DNA from: Flavobacteriaceae bacterium
GTDB lineage: Bacteria > Bacteroidota > Bacteroidia > Flavobacteriales > Flavobacteriaceae
Assembly: GCA_028280265.1 (NCBI GenBank)
Contig: JANQMD010000033.1
Span: 1 to 42,634 of the forward strand
Direction of reading: 5' to 3'
Length of the DNA stretch: 42,634 nt
In this document: positions 32,725 through 42,634 of the stretch, piece by piece
Position numbering within the stretch: position 1 is the stretch's first letter
Layout of the letters: the number at the start of each line of letters is the position of its first letter
Made by a program: the position numbers and the translations under genes
The notes under the pieces: model-generated
What the model was told of the DNA's origin: nothing
The model's input: the letters and a program-made list of their open reading frames with translations, nothing else
Database searches by the model: none

Positions 32725-34401
32725 ATGGCGCATTTATCCGATATAGAAATTGCACAAGCAAAAAACTTACAGCACATTACCAAAATTGCCAAAAAGATTG
32801 GAGTAGAAGAAGATGATCTGGAAATGTATGGCAAGTACAAAGCGAAACTCCCTTTGAGTCTTATTGACGAAGAAAAAATAAAGCAAAACAATCTCGTACT
32901 TGTAACAGCTTTAACGCCTACACCTGCCGGAGAGGGAAAAACAACGGTTTCTATCGGTTTAACAGAAGGGTTGAATAAAATTGGAAAACAAACTACCGTA
33001 GTATTAAGAGAGCCTTCTTTAGGTCCTGTTTTTGGGATCAAAGGCGGTGCTGCTGGGGGAGGATATTCTCAAGTAGTTCCTATGGAAGATATCAATCTTC
33101 ACTTTACAGGAGATTTTAATGCGGTAGAGAAAGCTAATAATCTATTGTCGGCACTCATTGATAACAATATTCAAAGCAGGGTAAACAATCTGAACATTGA
33201 TCCTAGAACCATTTTATGGAAGAGAGTGATTGATATGAACGATCGGTCTTTGAGGAATATTACCATTGGATTAGGAGGTACGGCGAATGGAGTTCCTAGA
33301 GAAGATGGTTTTAATATTACACCAGCTTCAGAGGTGATGGCAATACTTTGTATGGCTACTGATTTCGATAACTTAAAAGAAAGATTGGGTAATATTTTTA
33401 TTGGTTTTACGTATGATAAAAAACCAGTATTTGCGAGAGATTTAAAAGCAGAAAACGCGATGGCGATTCTGTTGAAAGATGCAATAAAACCGAATTTAGT
33501 TCAAACGTTAGAGGAAAATCCAGCGATTATTCATGGCGGACCTTTTGCAAATATTGCTCAAGGGACCAATACCATTATTGCTACTAAAATGGGAATGTCT
33601 TTGTCTAAATATGTAGTGACAGAGGCAGGATTTGGAGCTGATTTAGGAGCTGAGAAGTTTTTAAATATTAAGTCTGCTTTTGCGGGATTGAACCCAAAAT
33701 GTGTGGTTTTGGTGGCTACGATTAGAGCACTGAGACATCATGGGGGAGCAAAAAAAGAAGAGTACAATACACCAGATATAGAGAAGGTTCGAGAAGGATT
33801 TAAAAATCTTGAAAAGCACATCGAGAACATTCGAAAATACAACATAGAACCTGTAGTAGCAATTAATAATTTTGTTTCTGATTCACTACAAGAAGTTGAT
33901 TTTGTAATTGAAAAATGTCAAAGCTTAGGTGTGCAAGCTGTAGTCTCAAAAGGATGGGAAAAAGGAGGAGAAGGAACCAAAAATCTTGCAAAAGCTGTAG
34001 CTGATATCGTTGAAAATAAAGCAACACAATACAAGCCTTTGTACGATTGGAAAAGTCCAGTTACAGAGAAAATTGAAACCATTGCTAGAGAAATTTATGG
34101 AGCAGCTTCTGTAGAATACAGTAAAAAAGCACAATTGAACTTACGAAGAATAGATAGGCTTGGATTCAATGACTTTGCAGTCTGTATGGCAAAAACTCAA
34201 AAATCATTCTCTGACAATGAAAAACTAATAGGCAGACCAGAAGGATTTACGGTAACTGTTCGAGAAATAGAGATTGCAGCAGGAGCTCAATTTATTATTC
34301 CTATTCTTGGAAAGATGATGCGTATGCCTGGATTACCATCGGTTCCTGCATCTGAAGGGATGACCATCGATAATAGTGGAGTGATTTCAGGTCTTTCGTA
34401 G
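32725..34401 (+). CDS. fhs: Formate--tetrahydrofolate ligase
   Basis: The ATG at 32725 (MAHLSDIEIAQAKN) gives 558 residues, the normal family length; the longer frame to 32662 adds 21 basic residues not seen in the family. The nucleotide-binding loop TPTPAGEGKTTVSIGL is at about 64-79. Conserved REPSLGPVFGIKGGAAGGGY (about 94-113) and the late VTVREIEIAAGAQFIIPILG support the assignment. The enzyme makes 10-formyl-THF from formate, THF and ATP, feeding purine and fMet synthesis. The acetyltransferase remnant starts immediately after its stop codon. Confidence 0.96.
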   Translation: MAHLSDIEIAQAKNLQHITKIAKKIGVEEDDLEMYGKYKAKLPLSLIDEEKIKQNNLVLVTALTPTPAGEGKTTVSIGLTEGLNKIGKQTTVVLREPSLGPVFGIKGGAAGGGYSQVVPMEDINLHFTGDFNAVEKANNLLSALIDNNIQSRVNNLNIDPRTILWKRVIDMNDRSLRNITIGLGGTANGVPREDGFNITPASEVMAILCMATDFDNLKERLGNIFIGFTYDKKPVFARDLKAENAMAILLKDAIKPNLVQTLEENPAIIHGGPFANIAQGTNTIIATKMGMSLSKYVVTEAGFGADLGAEKFLNIKSAFAGLNPKCVVLVATIRALRHHGGAKKEEYNTPDIEKVREGFKNLEKHIENIRKYNIEPVVAINNFVSDSLQEVDFVIEKCQSLGVQAVVSKGWEKGGEGTKNLAKAVADIVENKATQYKPLYDWKSPVTEKIETIAREIYGAASVEYSKKAQLNLRRIDRLGFNDFAVCMAKTQKSFSDNEKLIGRPEGFTVTVREIEIAAGAQFIIPILGKMMRMPGLPSVPASEGMTIDNSGVISGLS

Positions 34402-34912
34402 ATGTATGAAATAAGAGAAGCAAAGATTAGTGAGTACAAGGAACTAGGGGCTTTAATGGTAGAGGTCTATAGTCAATTAGAAGGTTTTCCAAGCCCAAAG
34501 GAAATACCAGACTATTACAACACATTAAGAAATGTTGGCGATTTCACAGAAAACCCTGAAACCAAATTGTTTGTTGGGTTTCTAAAGAAGGAGAGGTAGA
34601 CGGAGGCCTTGTTTATTTTGGCGATATCAAATATTATGGTCTGGAGATAAAGGGATGTTGAATTTAAATGTAGCTGCTTTTCGTTTATTAGCAGTTCATT
34701 CAAGAGCTCGTGGAAAAGGTCTAGGGAAATTATTAATCAAGGCTTGTTTTGAGCAGGCAAGAAAAGAAGGATCTCATCACCTAGTAATTCATTCAACCAA
34801 ATACATGATGACAGCATGGAAGATGTATGAGCGAATGGGATTTGAACGATTTTCAGAGATTGATTTTGAAAAGAACGGCGTCACTGTTTACGGGTTTCGA
34901 TATAAGCTATAA
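34402..34912 (+). pseudogene. GNAT acetyltransferase with two frameshifts
   Basis: The first frame (34402-34599, MYEIREAKISEYKELGALMV) and the last (34655-34912, with FRLLAVHSRARGKGLGKLLI, the acetyl-CoA-binding motif) belong to one protein of about 171 residues. The bridge is read in a third frame between them. Adding one base at about 34580 (GGGTTT-CTAAAG) gives GFSKEGEVDGGLVYFGDIKY, and adding one base at about 34640 (GGT-CTGGAG) gives YYGSGDKGMLNLN. The repaired text is typical GNAT sequence. Both lesions are loss of one T before CT, so sequencing error or a true recent pseudogene are both possible. It directly follows fhs and precedes a terminator. Confidence 0.85.
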
Positions 34913-34916
34913 AGAG

Positions 34917-34944
34917 AAAATCCAGCTGAAAAGCTGGATTTTTT
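34917..34944. terminator. Terminator after the acetyltransferase gene
   Basis: AAAATCCAGCT-GAAA-AGCTGGATTTT is a perfect stem with GAAA tetraloop and a T6 run. It ends the fhs/GNAT unit and also lies downstream of mdh on the other strand. Confidence 0.9.
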
Positions 34945-34967
34945 ATGAGGTTTTGAATTGGATGTGA

Positions 34968-35894
34968 TTACAATTCTAACAATCCGTTTGTTTTAGAAAC
35001 ACCTGCCGCTGATTCGGACATGTGGGCTTTTTCAGCATCATTCAACTCAATTTCTACAATCTTTTCGATTCCGTTACTTCCTAATACTACTGGTACCCCA
35101 ATACAAAGATCAGACAAACCATACTCTCCATCTAACAGAGCAGAACATGGGTAAATTTTCTTTTGATCACAAGCGATTGCTTGAACCAATCCAGACACAG
35201 CAGCACCTGGAGCATACCATGCAGATGTTCCTAACAATTTCGTTAGAGTAGCACCACCTACTTTGGTATCTTCTTTTACTTGATTTAATCTTTCTTCAGA
35301 GATGAATTCAGATACAGGAACAGAATTTCTCGTCGCCAACCTTGTTAAAGGAACCATTCCTTTGTCAGAGTGTCCTCCAATAACCATTCCATCTACATCA
35401 GAAATAGGAGCTTCTAAGGCTTCTGCCAATCTATATTTAAAACGAGCAGAATCCAAAGCACCACCCATACCAATAATTCTATTCTTTGGAAGTCCAGTTG
35501 TTTTGTGTACCAAGTATGTCATTGTGTCCATTGGATTGGATACAACGATAATAATGGTATTCGGAGAATGCTCAATTAAACTAGCAGATACAGTTTTTAC
35601 AATTCCCGCATTGATTCCGATTAATTCCTCTCTGGTCATACCGGGCTTTCTAGGGATTCCAGAAGTAATCACACAAATATCAGAATTAGCAGTTTTCGAA
35701 TAATCGTTTGTGCTTCCCGTAATTTTAGTGTCAAATCCATTCAAAGAGGCCGTTTGCATTAAATCCATGGCTTTTCCTTCTGCATACCCTTCTTTGATGT
35801 CTAATAATACTACTTCAGATGCAAAATCTTTGATGGCAATGTACTCAGCGCAACTCGCTCCCACCGCTCCTGCACCTACAACTGTAACTTTCAT
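34968..35894 (-). CDS. mdh: Malate dehydrogenase
   Basis: The 308-residue protein is of the LDH-like MDH type. The NAD-binding VVGAGAVGAS is at 5-14. Substrate arginines are in IPRKPGMTREE (Arg82, Arg88) and at Arg151 in LDSARFK, with the catalytic pair Asp148/His175 (VIGGHSDKGM). Arg82 in place of Gln in the substrate loop indicates malate rather than lactate specificity. The enzyme oxidises malate to oxaloacetate with NAD in the TCA cycle in the cytosol. It is a single-gene unit with a -7 box upstream (35930) and terminators at both ends. Confidence 0.95.
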   Translation of the reverse strand: MKVTVVGAGAVGASCAEYIAIKDFASEVVLLDIKEGYAEGKAMDLMQTASLNGFDTKITGSTNDYSKTANSDICVITSGIPRKPGMTREELIGINAGIVKTVSASLIEHSPNTIIIVVSNPMDTMTYLVHKTTGLPKNRIIGMGGALDSARFKYRLAEALEAPISDVDGMVIGGHSDKGMVPLTRLATRNSVPVSEFISEERLNQVKEDTKVGGATLTKLLGTSAWYAPGAAVSGLVQAIACDQKKIYPCSALLDGEYGLSDLCIGVPVVLGSNGIEKIVEIELNDAEKAHMSESAAGVSKTNGLLEL

Positions 35895-35929
35895 AATAGT
35901 GATATTTTTTGGTGTTTAATTAAGTAGTG

Positions 35930-35937
35930 CAAAAGTA
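35930..35937 (-). promoter_or_regulatory. Predicted -7 box for mdh
   Basis: The minus-strand sequence TACTTTTG fits TAnnTTTG and lies 35 bases upstream of the mdh ATG. The -33 spacing is not ideal. Confidence 0.4.
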
Positions 35938-35970
35938 GTGTAAATAATTACAAATGAGTGATCAAAAAAC

Positions 35971-36003
35971 AAAAAAAGACATCTATACCAGATGTCTTTT
36001 TTT
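35971..36003. terminator. Strong hairpin with U-tract between mdh and the DUF6588 gene
   Basis: AAAAAAAGACATCT pairs with AGATGTCTTTTTTT around a five-base loop. On the minus strand it terminates the DUF6588 gene ending at 36025. Confidence 0.85.
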
Positions 36004-36024
36004 GTTTTTATATACAGAGATGTT

Positions 36025-37068
36025 TTATCGAATACTCAAAGCAATACCTGCATTCAAAGTATTGTACTCTTGTAGTGTATAACTTCCAAATATTTTGAAA
36101 AATCCTAAGCTGATTCTAGCTCCAACTGTGGTCTTAAAACCGTTAGCAGAGAATCGTAAGTTAAGAGGATCGTTTACTGTTTGTGTAACCGTATTATTCG
36201 GCGCAGGTAAACCTGTGTTATATTGTAAATCATATCGACCTTTCATCTTTAAATCTGAATTTCCAGAGTTGTATCCAAATCCTCCAAAAATATTGATGAA
36301 TGGGAAGTTCAATGAAGCAATTGCTTCTACTGTATAAGCATTGAGGTCGAAAGTAGCTTCTTGGTTCGATCCTGCAATTGTACTCCCTCTTTGAATATCA
36401 TAGTCAACGTTCATAGATGTGTATGCTGCTAAAAGAGAAACATGTAGAGGTGTTTTTTCCAATGGTCCAAACCAGCTGGTAATTTCTTTTTTGACTCCAA
36501 TACCCAATAAGTTTCCTTTTACATCATCACTACCTACTTTTGGTACCAATCTCAACATTCCTTCAACTTTCCAAGGAAGTCCTACGTTGAATTGTACAGC
36601 GGGAGTTGGAATGGCGCTCAGAGGTAAATCATCTTTGACACCTCCTGGCATGTTGAAAGTCGCTGTTACATTTTGACCTTGTATTGTACCGCTGAAAGTA
36701 ACAGGAACCTGTAAAGAGTTGGGACCAGTAACCGTAGCGCCTGTAGCAGAGGTGGAAGTAGTATTTGTTAAGCCAAGATCGGCAAAGCGAAAGAGTTCAT
36801 TTTTGCTGGGTGCAATAGATGCGTTTAAGCCAATGGAAATGTCAAATCCTAAAACTTTATGGACTTTAGCTGTATGGTACCACCCGTTATTCATACCATA
36901 GATTAATCCTGTCATAGCAGGATTTATGTATGCGCCAGTTAGTTTTTCAGCGTCAGCAGCTGCAAGTAGAATAGCTTCGATACCATTAACTGTAGTTTGT
37001 TGTGCTTTTGCATGGTTCGTAAATGTTAGTGTGAGGACTCCCACAAAAACAAGGAGAAACTTTTTCAT
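36025..37068 (-). CDS. DUF6588 family outer-membrane-like protein
   Basis: The 347 residues begin with a signal peptide (MKKFLLVFVGVLTLTFTNHA, cleaved near KAQ). A conserved opening follows with AYINPAMTGLIYGMNNGWYH (about 46-65), then alternating strand segments ending in an aromatic/Arg terminus (NAGIALSIR). The pattern fits an outer-membrane beta-barrel of the DUF6588 family found in Bacteroidota. No function is established. Transcription is alone, between gyrB and mdh, all on the minus strand. Confidence 0.8.
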   Translation of the reverse strand: MKKFLLVFVGVLTLTFTNHAKAQQTTVNGIEAILLAAADAEKLTGAYINPAMTGLIYGMNNGWYHTAKVHKVLGFDISIGLNASIAPSKNELFRFADLGLTNTTSTSATGATVTGPNSLQVPVTFSGTIQGQNVTATFNMPGGVKDDLPLSAIPTPAVQFNVGLPWKVEGMLRLVPKVGSDDVKGNLLGIGVKKEITSWFGPLEKTPLHVSLLAAYTSMNVDYDIQRGSTIAGSNQEATFDLNAYTVEAIASLNFPFINIFGGFGYNSGNSDLKMKGRYDLQYNTGLPAPNNTVTQTVNDPLNLRFSANGFKTTVGARISLGFFKIFGSYTLQEYNTLNAGIALSIR

Positions 37069-37126
37069 GATGTAGAGTTATTAAGTTTAATTAATGTTCA
37101 AATATCGGGGACTTCGATAGGCTAAT

Positions 37127-37162
37127 ATAAAAAAAATAGCACAACCTTAAAGATTGTGCTAT
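37127..37162 (-). terminator. Terminator of gyrB
   Basis: On the minus strand ATAGCACAA pairs with TTGTGCTAT, followed by a run of eight T. It lies 26 bases after the gyrB stop codon. Confidence 0.85.
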
Positions 37163-37187
37163 AAAGATGTTGTATAAAAACGATCTA

Positions 37188-39146
<1,959 letters not shown>

Positions 39147-39148
39147 TC

Positions 39149-39173
39149 AAAAAAAATCGCCACAAAAGGCGAT
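39149..39173 (-). promoter_or_regulatory. Leader hairpin plus U8 before gyrB (possible attenuator)
   Basis: On the minus strand ATCGCC-TTTTGT-GGCGAT is followed directly by TTTTTTTT, an intrinsic-terminator shape, 20 bases before the gyrB ATG. No minus-strand gene lies upstream that would need terminating. Confidence 0.5.
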
Positions 39174-39185
39174 GTCGTTCTATAA

Positions 39186-39193
39186 CAAATATA
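39186..39193 (-). promoter_or_regulatory. Predicted -7 box for gyrB
   Basis: The minus-strand sequence TATATTTG fits TAnnTTTG and would give a leader of about 52 bases that begins just before the hairpin. No clear -33 TTG is found. Confidence 0.45.
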
Positions 39194-39511
39194 CAAAATA
39201 TAAAAGCTATTTAAAAAGATTTAAGGGATTATGTGTGTAAATTATCAACAATTGTTGAAATGTGAAAAGTCGCTTAAAACGCTTTAAAATAGCTTTAAAA
39301 TGTATTTATGGTATTTGGATTTAAGCTTGGTGCTGCGTTTTGATAAAGAATGTCTTAAAACTTGTTTTCTAGAGTGTTTTAGGTTATGTGTGTTTTATAG
39401 TATACTAATGTATATTTTTCAGTATCTTTCAGCTCCAAAAAATAGTTAAGAATTCATAAAATTCTTAAGCCAGCTATTAAGAAAGAAAAAGTCATTTATA
39501 ATATAATAAGT
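39194..39511. other. AT-rich divergent intergenic region between gyrB and the SprB-like gene
   Basis: No gene is seen. It contains three close copies of a CGCTTTAAAA-like unit (about 39270-39302), one TTATCAACA resembling a DnaA box with one mismatch (39242-39250), and an inverted repeat TTAAGAATT-CATAA-AATTCTTAA (about 39447-39469) some 40 bases before the adhesin start. No TAnnTTTG box for the adhesin gene was found. Confidence 0.4.
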
Positions 39512-42500
39512 ATGATTCCTCCAAATACTAAAAGACTTGCCTTTTTTAAAGGCTTTATATTTTTCGTTTCCCTCCTTTTGTTACCTGCTAGTAGTGTGTT
39601 TTCACAAACTTTGAGTATTTCAACTGCTGTGGTAAACTCTTGTACGGGGAATATTACAGTATCTGTAAATGGAGGAACAAGTCCCTATGCCTATGAATGG
39701 TACGAAGAAAATCCAGCTGGTTCTGGGAACTTTACATTAATTGCGGGTCAGACTGGTAATATGATTACTGGGTTTTCAGCAGGGAATTATCGAGTAGTAG
39801 TAACAGATGCTTCTACTCCTACGCAAAGAGTTGAAGCTGAATATACTTTGACCAATGGATTTGCTCTGTTAGGTGCATTACGTCATGCAGGTTTGGTTTG
39901 TACAGAAGATGCTAATTCTGGGGTCATTATGTTTGCCTTTGGGAATGGAATTGCCCCTTTTACGTGGAATTTGCAAGATGCTACCAATACACAGGTAGCT
40001 AACGGATTAAGTACAGGTAATTCTCTGACTATTGAAAATTTGACTGTAGGCTCATATACGTTGAATTGGAGAGATGTCTTAGGATGTGTAGGAACAGAAA
40101 CAATCAATGTTACTGCTCCTCCAGTGAGAGATTTAGTGGTCAATAGCACCAATAATGTATCTTGTTTTGGTGGAAGTGATGGCTCTGCGAATATTACCAT
40201 TAATGGCGGATGGGGAAGAGATTATGGGATTCGGTTGGTAAGAGTAAATGGAAGCACAGAGACAGAAGTTCTTAATTGGACCAATATCGGTACTGCTCAG
40301 AATCATATCATTAATAATTTACCGATAGGAAATTATAGAGTCTATCATTTAGACCGACTGTTGTATCCACCATTCTCTACAGATTTTGGTTTTGATCCCA
40401 GAACCTACACTACTTGTAATAAATTTGTAGACTTTGCTATTACGCAACCTACAGAGCTAACTCATACTATTAGTGGAGAGGCTTTGGTATGTTTTGGGGA
40501 TGCCAACGGAAATGTTACGGGGACAATTTCAGGAGGAACTGCTCCTTATACTATTTCAATAGATGGTTCTTCTCCTTTAAATCAGCAAAATATTACAACA
40601 AGTGGAGGTAGCTTCGATTTCTCTGGACTAACTGCGGGGAATTATAATTTTACAATTACCGACTCCAATGGCTGTAGAATCAATACACAAGCTTCGATTA
40701 CACAACCTACTCAGGTTGTTAGCACATTTGTTTCTGTAACTGACGCTGCATGTAACGGAGGTACAGATGGTAGTATTACCATATCGGTAACTGGAGGGAA
40801 TGCTCCTTATACATTTACAGTTAATGGAACAACTACGACTCCCACAAATGTTACAGGAAATAACTACACCTTTGGAGGATTAACTCTTGGAAATTATGCA
40901 ATTATAGCAATTGATCAAAGTGGTTGTTCCGCGACAGTACTTAATCAGGCAGTGAATCAGCCTTCTGGGATGAATATTACTATTGCGGGAGAGACTCTTA
41001 CTTGTGCCGGAGACAGTAATGGGAACATTACTGGAACAATTTCAGGAGGTACAGCACCTTATGTGATTCGTATGAATGGTACTTCAAACCAAATAAATGT
41101 TCCTACAGACGGAGGGTCATTTGATTTTTCAGGCTTGACCGCAGGAAATTATAATTTTACGATTACAGATAGTGCTAATTGTGGAGGAGTAGCACAAGCA
41201 GATATTTTTGAAAATCAATTGCAAATCACTCGCAATATTACCGGAATTACATGTGCTGGTTTTTCAGATGGAGCCATAGACATTACTCCTACAAATCTTC
41301 CTACACCCTATACTTATCAATGGACAGCATCAAACGGAGGTGTTATTCCAGCTGGACAGCAGAACAATCAGGATCTGACAAATTTAATAGCAGGAGACTA
41401 TCGTGTACAGATTACAGATGCAAATGGTTGTGTAAATAGTAGAACGTACACCGTAAATGCGATCAATGTTTTGAATCTGAATGGCGTGCCTACAAATTAT
41501 AATGGTTTTGGAATCTCAGCAAATGGTTTAAGCGATGGGGGTATTAATGTAACAATGACAGGCGGAACGACACCTTATAGCTACAGTTGGGTGGCCAGTA
41601 ATGGAGGAGTCATTCCTGCCGGGCAACAAAATGCAGAGGACTTAACAGGTTTAGTAGCTGGGACCTATACGCTTACTGTTACCGATGCTAACGGATGTAA
41701 TGTGGCTGGTCAATGGACACTTACCCAACCTCCGGCCTTAATGATTGAAGAAGTTGTCCCTTCTCGTACAAATGTATTATGCTTTGGAGCCACCACTGGA
41801 GTGATTGAGATTAGAGTCACTCAGGCATCAGTAGCTCCTTATACATACACACTGACAAATGCAGGAACAGGAGCTGTTGTACAACAAACCACACCAGCTA
41901 TTACCGCCTTGAGCCACACCTTTAGCAATCTAGGTGCGGGAACATACAATGCAAGAGTGACTGATGCCAATGGAAACTTTAAAGAGGTGTTAAACATTGT
42001 AATCACGCAACCCGCAGGAGGATTGGCTATTACAAACCCAGTCATATCCAACTATAATGGTTTTGGAGTCAGCTGTAACGGAGCCACAGATGGGAGTATC
42101 GATATTACCGTAGTAGGAGGAACCCCCGGATATACTTATTCATGGGTAGGTCCTTCAGGTTTTACGGCTACTACACAAGATGTTGGTGGATTAGCATCAG
42201 GAAATTATACAGTAACCATAAGAGACGCTACAGGAGTTTGTATGCTCGTTCAGCCATACACAATTACAAGTCCAGCTGCAGTAGGGCTGTCTGGAGTGAC
42301 TGTTTCGAATTACAATGGATTTGAGATTTCTGGATTTGGGTTGAGCAACGGAAGTATAGACATTACCCCAACAGGCGGAACAGGAGTGTACAGCTATATG
42401 TGGGTGGCAAGCAATGGAGGGAATGTTACTGGACAAGAAACGAATCAAGACTTAACAGGACTAGTAGCAGGAGATTATCAAGTAACAATAATCGATCAGA

Positions 42501-42634
42501 ATGGATGTACATATAGGCAATCATGGACACTGAGGCAACCGCAAGATTTGTTGATACAGGAAGATGTGGCTTCTCATGTAAATGTTCAATGTTTTGGAGA
42601 TACCACAGGAGTAATTAAGATTGATATTACTCAG
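39512..42634 (+). CDS. SprB-repeat gliding adhesin (3' end outside window)
   Basis: From the ATG at 39512 the frame stays open for 1041 codons to the right edge, so the protein is longer than shown. A signal peptide (FFKGFIFFVSLLLLPASSVF, cleaved near SQ) is followed by at least nine SprB-type repeats of about 75-95 residues. Each has a 'C-x-G-x-x-x-G-x-I-x-I-x-x-x-GG-x-x-PY-x-Y' opening and an 'L-x-x-G-x-Y-x-V-x-x-T-D-x-x-GC' close. Examples are VCFGDANGNVTGTISGGTAP and LTGLVAGDYQVTIIDQNGC. SprB is a surface adhesin moved by the gliding machinery and exported by T9SS in flavobacteria. A C-terminal sorting domain would be expected beyond the window. It is transcribed divergently from gyrB. 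Confidence 0.93.
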   Translation, partial: MIPPNTKRLAFFKGFIFFVSLLLLPASSVFSQTLSISTAVVNSCTGNITVSVNGGTSPYAYEWYEENPAGSGNFTLIAGQTGNMITGFSAGNYRVVVTDASTPTQRVEAEYTLTNGFALLGALRHAGLVCTEDANSGVIMFAFGNGIAPFTWNLQDATNTQVANGLSTGNSLTIENLTVGSYTLNWRDVLGCVGTETINVTAPPVRDLVVNSTNNVSCFGGSDGSANITINGGWGRDYGIRLVRVNGSTETEVLNWTNIGTAQNHIINNLPIGNYRVYHLDRLLYPPFSTDFGFDPRTYTTCNKFVDFAITQPTELTHTISGEALVCFGDANGNVTGTISGGTAPYTISIDGSSPLNQQNITTSGGSFDFSGLTAGNYNFTITDSNGCRINTQASITQPTQVVSTFVSVTDAACNGGTDGSITISVTGGNAPYTFTVNGTTTTPTNVTGNNYTFGGLTLGNYAIIAIDQSGCSATVLNQAVNQPSGMNITIAGETLTCAGDSNGNITGTISGGTAPYVIRMNGTSNQINVPTDGGSFDFSGLTAGNYNFTITDSANCGGVAQADIFENQLQITRNITGITCAGFSDGAIDITPTNLPTPYTYQWTASNGGVIPAGQQNNQDLTNLIAGDYRVQITDANGCVNSRTYTVNAINVLNLNGVPTNYNGFGISANGLSDGGINVTMTGGTTPYSYSWVASNGGVIPAGQQNAEDLTGLVAGTYTLTVTDANGCNVAGQWTLTQPPALMIEEVVPSRTNVLCFGATTGVIEIRVTQASVAPYTYTLTNAGTGAVVQQTTPAITALSHTFSNLGAGTYNARVTDANGNFKEVLNIVITQPAGGLAITNPVISNYNGFGVSCNGATDGSIDITVVGGTPGYTYSWVGPSGFTATTQDVGGLASGNYTVTIRDATGVCMLVQPYTITSPAAVGLSGVTVSNYNGFEISGFGLSNGSIDITPTGGTGVYSYMWVASNGGNVTGQETNQDLTGLVAGDYQVTIIDQNGCTYRQSWTLRQPQDLLIQEDVASHVNVQCFGDTTGVIKIDITQ

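Noticed and set aside
39242..39250. TTATCAACA near gyrB as a DnaA box / origin
   Set aside because: It is a single box with one mismatch, with no cluster of further boxes and no dnaA nearby.
39883..42448. Several minus-strand and shifted frames within the last 3 kb
   Set aside because: They overlap a continuous 1041-codon SprB-repeat frame with signal peptide, which explains the whole stretch.

Overview
The window is about 42.6 kb of AT-rich DNA from a member of the Bacteroidota, most likely a gliding marine-type Flavobacteriaceae. The evidence is a SprB-repeat adhesin, several proteins ending in type IX secretion (T9SS) sorting-like domains, the DUF1501/DUF1800 pair, a SecDF fusion, BlaI/M56 and 'FPGC'-type TonB proteins, and many promoters with the Bacteroidota -7 consensus TAnnTTTG. 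I name no species. All assignments come from reading the sequence; no database search was run.

Left part (1-8.8 kb), accessory: an RHS/YD-repeat toxin locus. The 3' part of a large rhs gene (open into the left edge) is followed by a small membrane protein. Next comes an island with a divergently transcribed XRE regulator, a P-loop ATPase of mobile-element type, a companion protein and about 0.65 kb of GC-richer non-coding DNA. Beyond it lies a second rhs 3' end that has no N-terminal shell. It carries a different C-terminal domain, with His and Cys placed as in permuted papain-like enzymes, and its own small membrane-anchored neighbour. Direct repeats, a REP-like palindrome and several hairpins follow.

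Middle part (8.8-26.5 kb): a secreted T9SS-type protein; an acyl desaturase plus aspartate-type aminotransferase pair; rsmG; a DUF1800-DUF1501 export pair preceded by a previously easy-to-miss 47-residue membrane protein; a thioredoxin-like protein; lysS; a candidate small RNA with its own promoter and terminator between lysS and a DUF456 gene; then a BlaI repressor - M56 protease/TonB fusion - TonB - TPR - lipoprotein cluster. That cluster is headed by three nearly identical 16-bp operators, and three of its proteins share a TonB-C-like 'FP-C...CF' domain.

Right part (26.5-42.6 kb), mostly housekeeping: obg, adk and hpt (probably co-transcribed), secDF and a small membrane-anchored protein upstream of it, fhs (formate-THF ligase), a GNAT acetyltransferase broken by two one-base frameshifts, mdh, a DUF6588 protein, gyrB with a leader hairpin plus U-tract, and finally the 5' end of a giant SprB-like gliding adhesin that runs off the right edge. 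MITE-like palindromes of the form TGTCATTCCTGC...GCAGGAATGACA occur three times between 24.3 and 27.6 kb.
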